Part shown: positions 33,400 to 45,052 of the stretch, piece after piece
How positions within the stretch are numbered: the first letter of the stretch is position 1
Layout of the letters: the number at the start of each line of letters is the position of its first letter
Assembly (NCBI RefSeq): GCF_018446385.1
Contig: NC_055996.1
Coordinates: forward strand, 16,293,317-16,357,316
Reading direction: 5' to 3'
DNA: 64,000 bases
Source of the DNA: Zingiber officinale
Lineage: Eukaryota > Streptophyta > Magnoliopsida > Zingiberales > Zingiberaceae
Made by a program: the position numbers and the translations under genes
Notes under the pieces: model-generated
Seen by the model: only the letters and a program-made list of their open reading frames with translations
Told to the model about the DNA's origin: nothing
The model's database searches: none

Positions 33400-34300
33400 T
33401 CAAGTCAATCTATCTATTTCTTTTTCGTGAGTATTAGATACCAACTGTGCATCTCACATCTGTACAAATGTGCATGCGCTGTGAAATAGTAGATCATTGA
33501 CCCAATATATAATATAAATACCATCAGTTCAATTCTAATGATTTGAACTAAACATATCTCTAGTATTGTTGTTTGGGTTACAAAAATGAGAGTCACATAG
33601 CACAACTCCATAAGAATGGACTCTTTGAATCATATGAGGCATACGAATCTTATCTTCAAGGTAAGATGACTAAGACTCCTTTTAGTGGACACAGCGAAAG
33701 AGCTAATGATTTATTAGGACTCATTCATATTGATGTTTATAGCCCTTTCAATATAACATCTAGAGGAGGCTATCATTACTTCATTACTTTTACTGATGAT
33801 TTCAGTAGATATGACTAGGTGTATCTCATGAAACACAAGTCTGAATCTTTTGAAAAGTTCAAAGAATTCAAGAATGGAGTACAAAATCAACTTAGTAAGC
33901 ATATTAAGATTCTTTGATCATATTGAGGTGGGAAATACATTAGCTAATAATTTCGTGACTATCTTGTTGAGTCTGAGATCATATCTCAACTCACTCCACT
34001 TAGAACACCACAATGGAATGATGTATCAGAAAGAAGAAATTATACTTTATTAGATATGGTATGATCGATGATGAGTTAAACAAATCTTCTTATTTCCTTC
34101 TGGGGTATTCTCTAGAGATGACCACTTTCACACTTAACCACGTTCCATCTAAGGCTGTGACAATAAAGACACCATATACGATATGGGCTGGAAAAAGTTC
34201 CAAGATATCTTGTATAAAAATTAAGGGTTATGAGGATTATGTTCGATGATAAGTCTCAGATAAATATGACTTAAATTAGACAAGTGCTATTTTGTAGGAT
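33400..34300 (+). pseudogene. Copia protease remnant and integrase
   Basis: A protease-like CASHICTNVHAL motif lies at 33440-33480. From 33573 an integrase is readable: H-x-AQLHKNGLF, then ERANDLLGLIHIDVYSPFN with the first catalytic D, then GGYHYFITFTDDFSRY. The segment with the second catalytic D is destroyed by stops (about 33915-33935), while SERRN-T with the E is still seen at about 34030. At least six stops and one frame change make it dead. Confidence 0.82.
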
Positions 34301-34689
34301 ATTCCAAGGAAACAAAGAAATATTACTTTTATAATCCCACACAAGGCAAAATATTTGTTGCTAGAAATAATATTTTTCAAGAAAGATTTTATTTCTGGAA
34401 GAGCTATTGGGAGTAAAGTCGATCTTGAAGAAATTCAAAATACACAAACTAGTATCGAAACCTTGATGAAAGTTGAACAGGGTGTCACAAGATGTTGTGG
34501 ATCATGATTTTATTATACCGCAAGAAGTTGTGGAAAAAAATCTGTTCAAGTAGAACAACCTCTACGCAGATCTGATAGGACCCATCGTCAACTTGAGAGA
34601 TATTTTTCTCTTGTCTGATCACAGTGATATAGTGCTTGTTGGTCTTAATGAGCCTATATCTTATCAAAGAGTTGTACATGGTCCATATT

Positions 34690-37490
34690 CTGAGAAATGA
34701 CTAGAGGCCACAAGGTCTGAAATGGAATCTATGTACACTAACCAAGTATGGACTTTGGTTAATCCACCTGAAGGGATCAACCCCATTAGGTGTAAGTGGG
34801 CATTCAAAATGAAGACTGATATGGATGATTGATAACTAGCATTTTTATATGTTATTTTGGCTCTTGGACTTGATATTTTTATCCTCTCATATGCTTAATT
34901 CTGTATTTATATCATATTTTATGAGTTGAGATTTATTTGGAGCGTTGATCTAATTTTTCCTATATTTTTCTGATATTTTATCTTAAATATACATCTTGTT
35001 TTGTAGGGAAGTAATCTGGACCGTTGATCAAGATCCATGATCAAGACATCAAGAAGTAAAGCCTCCAATTCAAATTCAATTCAAAATCCACTTTTAAAGC
35101 CCACTCTTCTTAAGCCCATTCTAAGAGCTTCAATTCAAATCCAATCACAATAATCCATTTCTAAGCCTTGTCCAAAGCCCAACTCATCCAATTTAAAGCC
35201 CAATTTGAAATCTACTCTTAATGAACCGGGTCTAAGTTTTAACGGATCTTTTCCTTTACCCAAAACCTTTACCCGACCCGTTAAGAAACCTCCCTTCTCC
35301 TTACTCACCCGCACGGCACAGAATCTCTCTCGGCTCGCGTTTTCCTCTTCCAGCGGCTAGGGCACACCATCCACCTCTCCTTCCTTTCTTCTCTCCGGCC
35401 GGCGGCACCACTTCTTCTCTTCACCGCCGCCGGCCGGTCCTCCACATCCTTTCCCTCTTCCTGGCGTCTGCATCGGCTAGGGCACGCGAGTCCGACGCCC
35501 GTTCCTTTCTCCCAATCGAAGACAACGAAGCCGACGGCGGCGATTCCAGCGGATCTGTAGCAGCGACGGTCACTGAGCATCACCGGAGAGGTTTCTCCGA
35601 CGAGGTTCTCCATCCCCTCGCATTTCCTTCGAGTGAGTATCTGCCCGAAACGGTGAAGAGGGCAGAGACTTACCGACGGTGGCGAGTTCTGGGTTCTTCT
35701 CCGGCGTCACTCCATTTCTCACATCAGCATCGGAATCCTGAGTTTCTTTGCTGGAAACGGTGAAGAAGGCAGGAGCTCAGATTCCAGCAACGCCATTTCC
35801 CCTTCGCCGGAGAATTTCCAGCCGGACTTCTTCCCAGCTCTGGTACCACACAACTCGAATCTGCCGGACACGGTGAAGAAGGCAGCGTAGGGTTGACAGC
35901 CCTTGGAAGATTTCCTTCATTCAGCAGATTTCTTCCGGAGAGGTTTCTTCGAGGATTTCGCGCTTCCACCGTCGCAAATTGTAGTTCCGATCAGTAACGT
36001 CAGCTGTCCACCGGATCCAGGAGTATTCCGAGTGACAGCGGTCTTCTTCCTCGGTGATTCTGTAGTGACAGACAGAATACTTTGCGTGTTTGATTGTGGA
36101 GAAGTGGATTGGTTAATTAGGATTTATTTGTTGTTCTTGTTTCATTTTGTAGTTAAGTTTTTATGCTTGTTTAATGTGTAGTTGTTAGTTTAATTTTGTG
36201 TTCGATCTTCTTATGATGCATGTTAATTAGTTTTGATACTTTGTTTAGTTCATTATGTATGATTGTTGATCTTGTATCATAGCGTGATAATATGGTATAA
36301 GTTTAGCTTTTATGCATAATTAGGTTTCGTATAACTGTCGTTAAGTTTGTTTAGTTAATTGTCTTTGAGTATTGCTTTCTTTATTAATGTTTATTGGATC
36401 CTCATAGTGTAGAGTGACACTGCATTATGAGTTTATATTTGCTGTTTAGTTAGGATTTCCTTATTTGCATTAGGTGTAGAAATTCAAAAACAAAACCCCA
36501 TTGTTCGATTTCGTCTGAGAGCAAACGTCCTATCATTGTTTCCACGTGAGAGACGACCCGGTCCTCTACTATAGTAGCTTAGTGTAGGTTAAGGGGTTCG
36601 GTTGAATATAAATGAATTAATTTGATTTGTGGGTGTGACAGACTCGCACATCAATGATCATATGCATACATATAAAGGTAGATTAGTGGCTAAAAGAATC
36701 AAGTAGATTCATGGTATAGACTATGATGAAACATTTTCATCAGTTGTAATGCTCAAGTCTATTCGGATCATGCTTGCTATTTCAGCTTACTATGATTATG
36801 AGATTTGACAGATGGATGTTAAAACTATATTTCTTAACAGAAATCTATTCGAGGATGTGTACATGCCACAACTTAAGGGTTTTGTAGATCCAAAGTATGT
36901 TGGAAAGGTATGTAAGTTGCAAATATCCATTTATCGATTAAAGCAATTAGCTTCTATAACTTGGAATCTTCAATTCTATGATGCAATAAAAGTGTTTGGT
37001 TTCATCAAGAATGAAGATAAACCTTGTGTCTACAAGAGAGTTAGTGGGAGCATAGCCATCTTTCTCATCTTGTATGTAAATGACATACTTCTCATTGGAA
37101 ATGTTATCCGTTCACTACAATCTGTGAATACTTAACTTGGGAATTGTTTCTCAATGAAATATTTATTAAGCATCAAGATCTATAGAGATAGACATAAAAG
37201 ATTGCTTGACTTAATCTAGAGTATATATATTGACAAGGTGCTTAATCATTTTACCATGCAAAATTCTAAAAAAGAGATTTCTGCCAATTTCACATGATAT
37301 GAGTCTTTCGAAGACTCGATCCCCCTCTTCTAAGAAAGAAAGAGATCGCATTGATAAGATTTCTTATGCATCTGTTATAGGGTCTATCATATATACCATG
37401 TTTTGTACTCGCCCTAATATCTCGTATGCATTAAGCATGACGAGCAGATATAGTCAGATCCAAGTGAAGGTCACTAGACAATAGTTAAGA
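34690..37490 (+). pseudogene. Copia reverse transcriptase, split by a solo LTR
   Basis: The N-terminal part (EMESMYTNQVWTLVNPPEG, CKWAFKMKTDMDD) ends at 34829. After the solo LTR it resumes at 36659 with HTYKGRLVAKRIK, YDETFSSVVMLKSIRIMLA and QMDVKTIFLN. The catalytic motif reads LYVNDILLIGN, so one essential aspartate is replaced by asparagine. A downstream connection segment includes TRPNISYALSMTSRYS. Several in-frame stops are present. Confidence 0.86.
34830..36653 (+). mobile_element. Solo LTR 2 in the Copia element
   Basis: 1824 bp, begins TGATAACTAGCATTTT and ends CTCGCACATCA, with exact TSD ATGAT at 34825-34829 and 36654-36658. The C/T-rich middle (35280-36000) holds short ORFs that have no family features. 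The length and termini resemble Athila-type Gypsy LTRs, but the assignment is tentative. Orientation is assumed from the TGATAAC start. Confidence 0.85.
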
Positions 37491-40440
37491 ATATTCTTAA
37501 GTATTTGAGAAGAACGAAAGAATATTCTTGATATTTAGAGGTAATGAGGAGCTCGTTGTAAAGGGTTACAACGATGCTGTTGGAGTATATACTAAAAGTC
37601 TAGCTTTTGTATAAACATTTATAAGAATCATATTGGTCAAGTGTCTACATTTATATATACCAAATGTAGATGTTCAATTAATTTATATTGTAGATAACAT
37701 AGTGTGTGGTGTCACACACAAAAGATCGTGTTATCGGTTCTTTATAAATTATAAACAGTAGCTCACGATTAAGATGGAAAGGAACAAACCATTGGAATAG
37801 TCGTAGTGTAATTAGGTATTAGTTTATCTTGACTAATAGATTACACTAGTATACTCTAAGTGTATTGAGTATGACCATTTAAGGTAAGTTCTTTTTATAC
37901 TGATTTAATAAAAGAACTAGACATTTGTTATTATGGAAGTGTGTGCTCTTAATCCTAATATAATAACAAGCACATATATTTAATATTTATTTCTTTGACT
38001 TATCAAAGGGTGAGATTTAGCTCGATAAATCAAAATGCTCGATAAGTTAGGAAATAGTGTTACTTATAGTGTGACTTGTTGATTATAGAAGGAAACTGTG
38101 TCCTACTAATCTAGGTTGATGATGTCCCCAAGAGGAGCTCATAAGGATTGTCATGTTAAACCCTACAGGTGGACTTAGTCCGACATGACGATAAAGTTGA
38201 GTGGTACTACTCTTGGAACTAGATATTAATTAAGTGAGTTGTCAGTAACTCATTTGAATTAATGGACATTCGATATCTTAAACACAGGGAGACTAACACA
38301 CTCATAATAAGAAGGAGTCCAAAATGTAATTTGGGATTGATGCGGTAGTTCAATAATAGTTCTTTAGTGGAATGAATTATTATTGATGAAATTAAGTTAT
38401 GTGTTCGGGGCGAACACGGGATGCTTAATTTCATCGGAAGACCAAAACCAATTCCTCCTCTCGGTCCCTATCGTAACCTCTTAATTATAGAGTACTATAC
38501 CCACCTATATCCACCTTCTTACCCATCCTATAGGGGCCGGCCAAGCTAGCTTGGACTCCAATCTAGGGCCGGCCAAAGGCATGGTTCATGGGTTCATGAG
38601 GTGGCCAACCCTAGCTTGAACCCAAGCTTAGGTGACCGACCCTATTAAAATAAAAAGTAATTTTTAAATTTTTTTTTCTTATGTGGATTCCATGGTTTTA
38701 ATAGAGAGTTTAAAATTTAAATCTTTCCTTTTATAGCTTTCTACAAAAAGATTAAGAAAAGATTTGAAATCTTTCCTTATTTGTAGATTGAAAGGTAGAT
38801 TTTAATTTTGAGAAAACTTTCCTTTTTTAACCATGTTCATGATTTAAAAGAGAGTTTAAAAATTAAAATATTCTCTTTTATTAGTTTCTACAAAAGATTA
38901 ATAAAAGATTTGATATCTTTCCTTATTTGTAGATTAAAAGGAGATTTTAATTTTTAGAGATAACTTTCCTTTTTGGAAATCATCCACATGTTTAAAAGAA
39001 AGATTTTAATTTATAAAATTTTCTTTTTATAAACCACCATGAAGGGAAAAATTATTGGAGAAATTTTTTATAAATTTCCGGAAGCAAATTAGGAAGTTTT
39101 AATTCTTGTGTGAATTAAAATTTCCTTGATTGGGAGAAAAGGTGGCTGACCATTGTAATTGAAAAAGGGAATTTGATTTTAATTAATTAAAATTTTATTT
39201 TTCATGGCAAAAGAATTAAGGAAGTGTTTATTTAAATTTCCTTATTTGCCAAGACCAAGGATTATAAAAGAGGGGGTAGAGGTGCCTTCATGGGTAACGA
39301 CTCTATTCTATTTTTCTTCTCTCTTTTTCTCCTTGGGTGTGACCGGCCCCTCCTCTTTCTCTCTTCCCTTTCTTGTGGCCGAAACCTCTTCATTGGTGGA
39401 GTTGTTTTGGTGGCCAAATCAAGCAAGGAGAAGAAGGAGAGAAAGGAAGCCTAGTCTCTAGCATCCTTTGGAGCATTGGTGGTAGCCGAACCTATCCATC
39501 AAGAAGGACTCTTGGTGGCCGAAACCTAGAAGGAAGAAGAAGGTGCTTGGTGGTTCTCATCTCGGAAGATCGTTGCTCACACAACGTCCGAGGTTAGAAG
39601 AGGAATACGGTAGAAGATCAAGAGGTCATTAAAGTTAACAAAGAAAGGTATTACTAGTATTTATTTTCCGCATCATGCTAGTTTATTCATCTTTGTATGA
39701 ATTCCAAAGACAAGAGACATTAGATCTAGTTTTTTGAATTAGTTTTTCGAGTTTGTGTTTTCTTCTTTTTTGAATTTGTGATTCGATTGTTCTTTTTAGT
39801 TAACCTAGAGTTATTTAAGGAAAATAAATATTAGCTTTCCTTAAAAGGCTTTGTCTAGGCGGTGATGGTTGCTCCCATATCCAAGAAGGCCATGTGCCTC
39901 GCCATGCAGTCCTGGAAGCCAATTTTGAAAATTAATATTTAATGGAATTAATAACATAGGTGGATTTGAATCAATAGTGTTAAATTCCGCTTGCGATTCA
40001 AATCTAAACCATTAAGAACAGATAAGTTAAATTTGGAATCAATGATATTAAGCTCCGTCTGCGATTCCTAATTTAACTTCTAAAGAACACAATAGGTTAT
40101 TTAAGGAAAGGTTCGACACTTGTACAAAAAATTTTTGTACAGTGGAACCGGTACATTTTCCTAGGACTAACCAACAGATGCAAGTTTCTAAACTGATAAG
40201 GATGATTCTAGATCCTAGTTAGAGTATGTACTTTACTTAAATGGTGGTGCTGCGTATTAAATACTACGACGGTTCCATCTCATTCGAGAGATCATTGATA
40301 GAAGAGATGTGAGACTATGCAGAGTATTGACCGATGCTAACATTACAGATTCTTTGACCAAGACTTTTGCATAAAGGAAGCAAGATGGTCACACTAAGTC
40401 AATGGATATTAGATATTTCAGTGATTAACGCTGGTGACAT
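37490..40440 (+). pseudogene. Copia RNase H, split by a solo LTR
   Basis: Before the insertion the frame reads ...LVVKGYNDA and stops at 37577. After the solo LTR it resumes with the duplicated gatgc and DKDDSRS, then LNGGAAY and LRRFHLIREIIDRRDVRLC, VLTDANITDSLTKTFA and KSMDIRYFSD, the usual end of Copia pol. Stops are present at about 40192 and 40219. About 40-60 residues of the RNase H core are missing between LNGGAAY and LRRFH. Confidence 0.82.
37578..40176 (+). mobile_element. Solo LTR 3 in the Copia element
   Basis: 2599 bp, begins TGTTGGAGTATATAC and ends GACTAACCAACA, with exact TSD GATGC at 37573-37577 and 40177-40181. Same family as solo LTR 1. 38640-39190 has three degenerate copies of an aaagagagtttaaaattt-type unit. 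The short ORFs at 39204-39597 are embedded in LTR sequence and show no family features. Confidence 0.92.
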
Positions 40441-40555
40441 AAGGAGATTGTTAGTGTAAGTAGTTGAGGAGTAGAGTTCTATAAGTAGTTGAGCTGGGAG
40501 CTGGACCCCGATGACATCCGAGTTGGGAGTTAGGCCCCTAGGATGTTCGATCTAT
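40441..40555. other. Junction between the Copia element and the large gag-only element
   Basis: A purine run (acataaggagat) is followed by TGTTAGTGT at 40449, the expected LTR start, but the next ~100 bp do not match the 5' LTR. Either the 3' LTR was replaced by another repeat or it is too decayed to recognise. TCTAT (40551-40555) should be the TSD of the large element, which cannot be verified because its other end lies outside. Confidence 0.45.
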
Positions 40556-41138
40556 TGTATCGAGATGTGTTAGAGGGGGGGGGGTGAATAGCGCTCGTGG
40601 CTTTTACACGATTCAAATTCGGAAATCGTTCGAGTAAATGCAGCGGAAATAGAAAGAAAAACAACACACGAACACAAGCTATTTACTTGGTTCGGAGCTT
40701 AGGGCGACTCCTACTCCAAGGCCCGCGATCGTTGATCATTTTTTGTGGGCAACAACTATATCGCGCAAATTCAGTTACAAAAGTATTACAGTTTAACAGT
40801 ATTAAATGTTATACCGACAACTAAAATTGAAGATTTGAAGCTCTGGGTCATCGGACACTTGTAGCAGCACTTCTGGGTCATCTTGTTCACAGGACACAGG
40901 AGAAAATTGCTTTTGAATTCGTTGTATAAACCTGCTACTTGAATACCCCTTTTAAACAGTGTTGGAGGCGCCTCAAAGCCCTTCCGAGGTGCCTCAAAGC
41001 AGCCGAGTCAGCCACATGGATCAGCACTGAAATCTTCTCCTCTGATCCACTTGAAGGCGCCTCCAAGATGGTCCAAGATGCTTCCAAGCTGCGGTCCAAG
41101 GCGCCTCCAACTATGCCACGCAGACTTCAGCTCCTTTG

Positions 41139-42616
41139 TGTTAGGACCAAAAGTAGCTAGAGGGGGGGGGGTGAATAGCTCGTCGCGTGCTCTTTGCTCG
41201 GCGTTGCTTGTTTCTTCTAAGATGTGCAGCGGAAAATACAAAGAAACAAATCACACAACGCTAACAAGGTTGGTTTACTTGGTATCCACCTCACAAGAGG
41301 TGACTAGTCCAAGGATCCACACCACGCACGCACCCTCCACTATGAAAACACTCCTTTTCGGTAACTACCAAGGGCGGAGAAGCCCTACAAGACTCTCAGT
41401 ACAAGAAGAAAGGAAAGGGAAACAAAATACAAGCGCAAAGCTTACAATGAGTACAGAAAACCCTAACCCTAGCTTCTCTTCTTGCCTTTGATCCGCCTCT
41501 TGACTTGGAAAGCTTCCAAGATCCTTCAAGAACTGGCGATCTGATCTTTGAGAGCGCTGTGGAGGAGTTGGCGAGAGATCTGGAGTAAATCGGTGAAGAT
41601 CTGCCGCAGCCATCGCACGCCTGCAGCTTAAATCGACGCCAACGGTCGGAACCCGATCGATTCAAATGTTCCCAATCGATCGGGGAGGCTTTGGATCGAT
41701 CCACGGATCGATCCAGAGCGCCTCTGTGCTCTAGGAAAAATGCCTGGATCGATCCAGCGCTTATCGCGTGAAGTAGCCGCGTCCCAATCGATCCACTGAT
41801 CGATTGGGACATCTGGATCGATCCACGGATCGATCCAGAGGCTTTCTGTTCGCTGGGAAAATCCTGGATCGATCCACTGATCGATCCATCTCCTGGATCG
41901 ATCCCCTGATCGATCCAGCACTTGGTTTTTGCCCAAAACCAAGTTCCAAGACTCCCAAACCAACATCCGGTCATCCTTGACCTGTTGGTACATCATGCCT
42001 AGCATCTGGTCACTCCCTTGACCTGCCAGGACTTCCCACCAAGTGTCCGGTCAATTCCTTTGACCCACTTGGACTTTTCTCGTCATGCCAAGTATCTGGT
42101 CACTCCCTTGACCTACTTGGACTTTCCTATTCAGATGTCTGGTCAATCCCTTTGACCTATCTGTATTTCCTCGTGCCAAGTATCCAGTCAATCCTTTGAC
42201 CTACTTGGACTTCCCAACACCAGATGTCCGATCATCCTTGATCCATCTGGATTTTCCCTTGCCTGGCTTCACTCACCAGGACTTTCACCTAGCTTCACTC
42301 ACTAGGGTTTTCATCTGCCTAGCTTCACTCACTAGGTCTTTCACCTGGCTTCACTTACCAGGACTTTCACCTAGCTTCACTCACTAGGATTTTCTATCTG
42401 CCTAGCTTCACTCACTAGGTCTTTCACCTGGCTTCACTCACCAGGATTTTCCTTCTGCCTAACATCCCAGTTAGGACTTCCCAGTCAAGTATTCGGTCAA
42501 CCTTGACCTACTTGACTCTTCTTCAATTAACATCTTATTGTCAAACATCTAAACTCAAACCAAGACTCAGCTTGGTCAACCAGGTCAACCTTGACCTGAG
42601 GGATGTTGCACCAACA
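41139..42616 (-). repeat. 3' LTR of the young gag-only element
   Basis: TGTTAGGACC...GCACCAACA. It contains a palindrome array (41690-41925, GGATCGATCCA units), a ~45-bp repeat of the type tctggtcactcccttgacc (41960-42240) and a ~26-bp repeat around cctagcttcactcactagg (42260-42470). The ORFs that read IDRSVDRS-like repeats are by-products of the palindrome array. Confidence 0.95.
41690..41925. repeat. Array of GGATCGATCC palindromes in the 3' LTR
   Basis: Six inverted-repeat units of the form CTGGATCGATCCA-(c/t)(g/t)-GATCGATCCAG, some with the variant CCAATCGATCC. Each half is itself self-complementary, so single strands could fold into hairpins. The matching array in the 5' LTR is at 47480-47725 and has one additional half-unit. 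Confidence 0.9.
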
Positions 42617-42630
42617 ATCTCCCCCTTTTT
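42617..42630 (-). promoter_or_regulatory. Polypurine tract of the young gag-only element
   Basis: On the minus strand AAAAAGGGGGAGAT lies directly before the 3' LTR, an ideal plus-strand primer. Confidence 0.92.
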
Positions 42631-45052
42631 GATGTTTGACAATACCACAATAACACTTACAATACCACATGTAAGTTAGGCTAATCCCATAGCCTCATTC
42701 TTCATGCCACTAGGTAATGAAAGCATAAGTTAAGCTCTTCATTCTCCCCCTAAGAGGGCAAACTCCCTCTTAGATAATGAAAGCCTAACTGACTCCCTTT
42801 TACTAGTCTTTTCATTCTCCCCCTATTGGCACACATCAAACTCCCCTGTAGGGCACACTCAACCCATCTTCAGGCACACATCAACCCATGCCTCAATTTC
42901 GGGTATACTTCAACAAATCCATTGTTGAAAGACTCTCCCCCTGAAGAGTTGCTCATCGTTGTTCACAACATCACTCGTCGTGATCAACACGATAAAGAAG
43001 GTCTCATACCCTTCATTCATCCTTAACTTCTCCCTCATTGTAGACAAATACTCAACCCTGAGCATTTTCTAACCACGTGAGTTCCCACTTGAACTAATGA
43101 GGATATCCACTCCCCATTTCAAGTTCAAAAGCTCATACATGAGCATTTTCCTTAAAAGAAGGTTAACCACCTTCCAAGGTTCATGAAAAGATAATTTTTC
43201 ATGTCTTTAAAGAGTCTCTCCCCCTAAAGACATGGTGGTAACTTCTGTCATTGCACCAACAATGACTTGGAATCCCTAAACCTTTAGGAAACCCAGATTT
43301 AGAAGTTTTGAGGTTCAAATGTTCAAAATTTGAAACAAACCTCAACCTAAACTTCAATGAAGTCTTCCTTAACCATTCCATCCTTGTTTTCAACACGAAA
43401 ACACCATTTTTATGTATACAAATGTATTTTAAGGGTTTGGAATGGTTACATAGACTAACCATGGTTCAAAGATGCTGAAGTCAGGCCTTCCCAGCAAAAA
43501 TCAGCAACTTGGATCGATTGGAGTTGGGATCCAATCGATTGAACCAACCGAATCGATCCACTGATCGATTCAGTATGTGTGGATCGATCCACTGATCGAT
43601 CCAGCGAGCTTCTGCTCGCAAGATTTACCTTCTGAATCGATCCACGGATCGATTCAGGAACTCCAATCGATCCATGGATCGATCGGAGTTCTGATAGTTG
43701 CTGAAATTCCATTTCAGTCAACTTCAACCCCTAGAAAATTCTACAAAAATCCAAAAATCATGAAATTTCGTGTAGACATTATTTAGGGCATACTTAATCA
43801 TGGAAAAATAATTTTCTATGAAAATACTTCATATTTTTAAAGATTGACACAAACTTGAAAACTTGCAAAAACTTTAGCGTTTTCTTCAAGTTTGTGTCTA
43901 ACTATTCAATGGTGATTACTATCAAAAGATAGCCTTCACCAAGGTTTTCCAAAAACATTTTAAAAACATTTTCAAAACCAATATCCCATCATGTTCCTTG
44001 GGCATAATGCACATGACTTGTACATTAGCTTTCCCAATGATGGGAAAATACATAACTATGTGTTTTGATGAACCTAAAACTCAAAAGAATGCACTAAATC
44101 AACATCTTGAGTTTTGTTCATCATCATAACATCTCACTTGTATCTAATGTGTACTAAAAACACATACAAGTCATCTTATAGGTCTTTGTGAGATGTAGAT
44201 TTTGGTTTTTGCCCTAATCTAGGGATCATGCATATTTATCTAGGCATTTTGGAGATATTAGACACCCACCTAGGATGTCACTTGTTAATAAGTGTTGTTA
44301 AATGCCTTTTGTCCTTAATTACAAGGAATTAAACTTAATGCATGATAATGTTATGGCATACATCAAAAAGAAATAATTTTCAAAAGAAAATATCCTATAA
44401 TTACATGATGTATGAATGTCATGACATGGTATTTTTGGATTTTTTATAATAAAACATGAACGCAAAAATAGACATGATGTCATGAACTATGATGGGCAAA
44501 CAATCATGGCAAGATTTAGCATAAATAAAATATACCTAGATTAACTATCTAAGTATCCTTAAAACCTTAGCTAAACTTACAACTTAAACCTAGATTGCCC
44601 TAAAGTGCTTCAAGAAAATGCCAAAGCCTAAATTGGCATTTCTAATTCCCTTGATTAATTTATGCCAGTCGAAATTAAGCATATCCTCAAATGTTGGCAT
44701 ATTTCATTTTTCCACAAGAGTAGCACTTCAACATAAGGCTTCAATTTCCTTTAATTTTCTAAGAACATACCAAAATCCCAACTTGGTAGTTCTTATGATT
44801 TCTCAATATGTGCCATTTTAAGATAAAATCAATTTTTCAACCATTAGGCACATTTAACTTTTTCCAATTTGTGTCACTTAAAATATCATCCAATTTATCA
44901 AATTGTGACACATTTTACTCTTCCCAAGAGTAAACATAAATCCACTTCATTTTCAAAGGTTAAGAATAACCTTGAAAATGCTCCTTGAGTGTCAATTTCT
45001 TCAAAGTTGGGTTAACTACCCTTCTTCTTAGAGTTGACACTCTCTAACCCAT
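42631..45052. other. Non-coding 3' part of the young gag-only element
   Basis: 2.4 kb without gene-like ORFs on either strand. It holds a second cluster of ATCGATCC palindromes at 43508-43695 and AT-rich stretches with repeated gttgacacaaact- and catttta-like words. There is no trace of protease, integrase, reverse transcriptase or RNase H, where pol would be expected. Confidence 0.75.

Larger units (their letters stand above)
28080..40555 (+). mobile_element. Decayed Ty1/Copia element carrying three solo LTRs
   Basis: A 5' LTR (28080 to about 28720), an initiator-Met primer binding site (28743) and gag-pol remnants in the order gag, protease, integrase, reverse transcriptase, RNase H (30158-40440) define a plus-strand Copia element. 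Three foreign solo LTRs with exact TSDs split it at 30305, 34825 and 37573. If they are removed, homology to gag-pol continues directly across each site. It has many stops in all domains, and catalytic residues are lost in integrase and reverse transcriptase. The 3' LTR appears truncated: only about 10 bp after the purine run at 40435-40448 match the 5' LTR start. Confidence 0.85.

Noticed and set aside
35305..36181. Several ORFs with plausible codon use
   Set aside because: All lie within the solo LTR bounded by the ATGAT duplications; no family features.
30310..40176. One complete Copia element with LTRs at 30310 and 37578
   Set aside because: Each copy has its own exact TSD (GAAAC and GATGC), and gag and RNase H of the surrounding element continue across both sites.
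41396..42005. Long minus-strand ORFs with IDRSVDRS-like repeats (also at 47184-47805)
   Set aside because: They are translations of the GGATCGATCC palindrome array in an LTR and have no protein family features.
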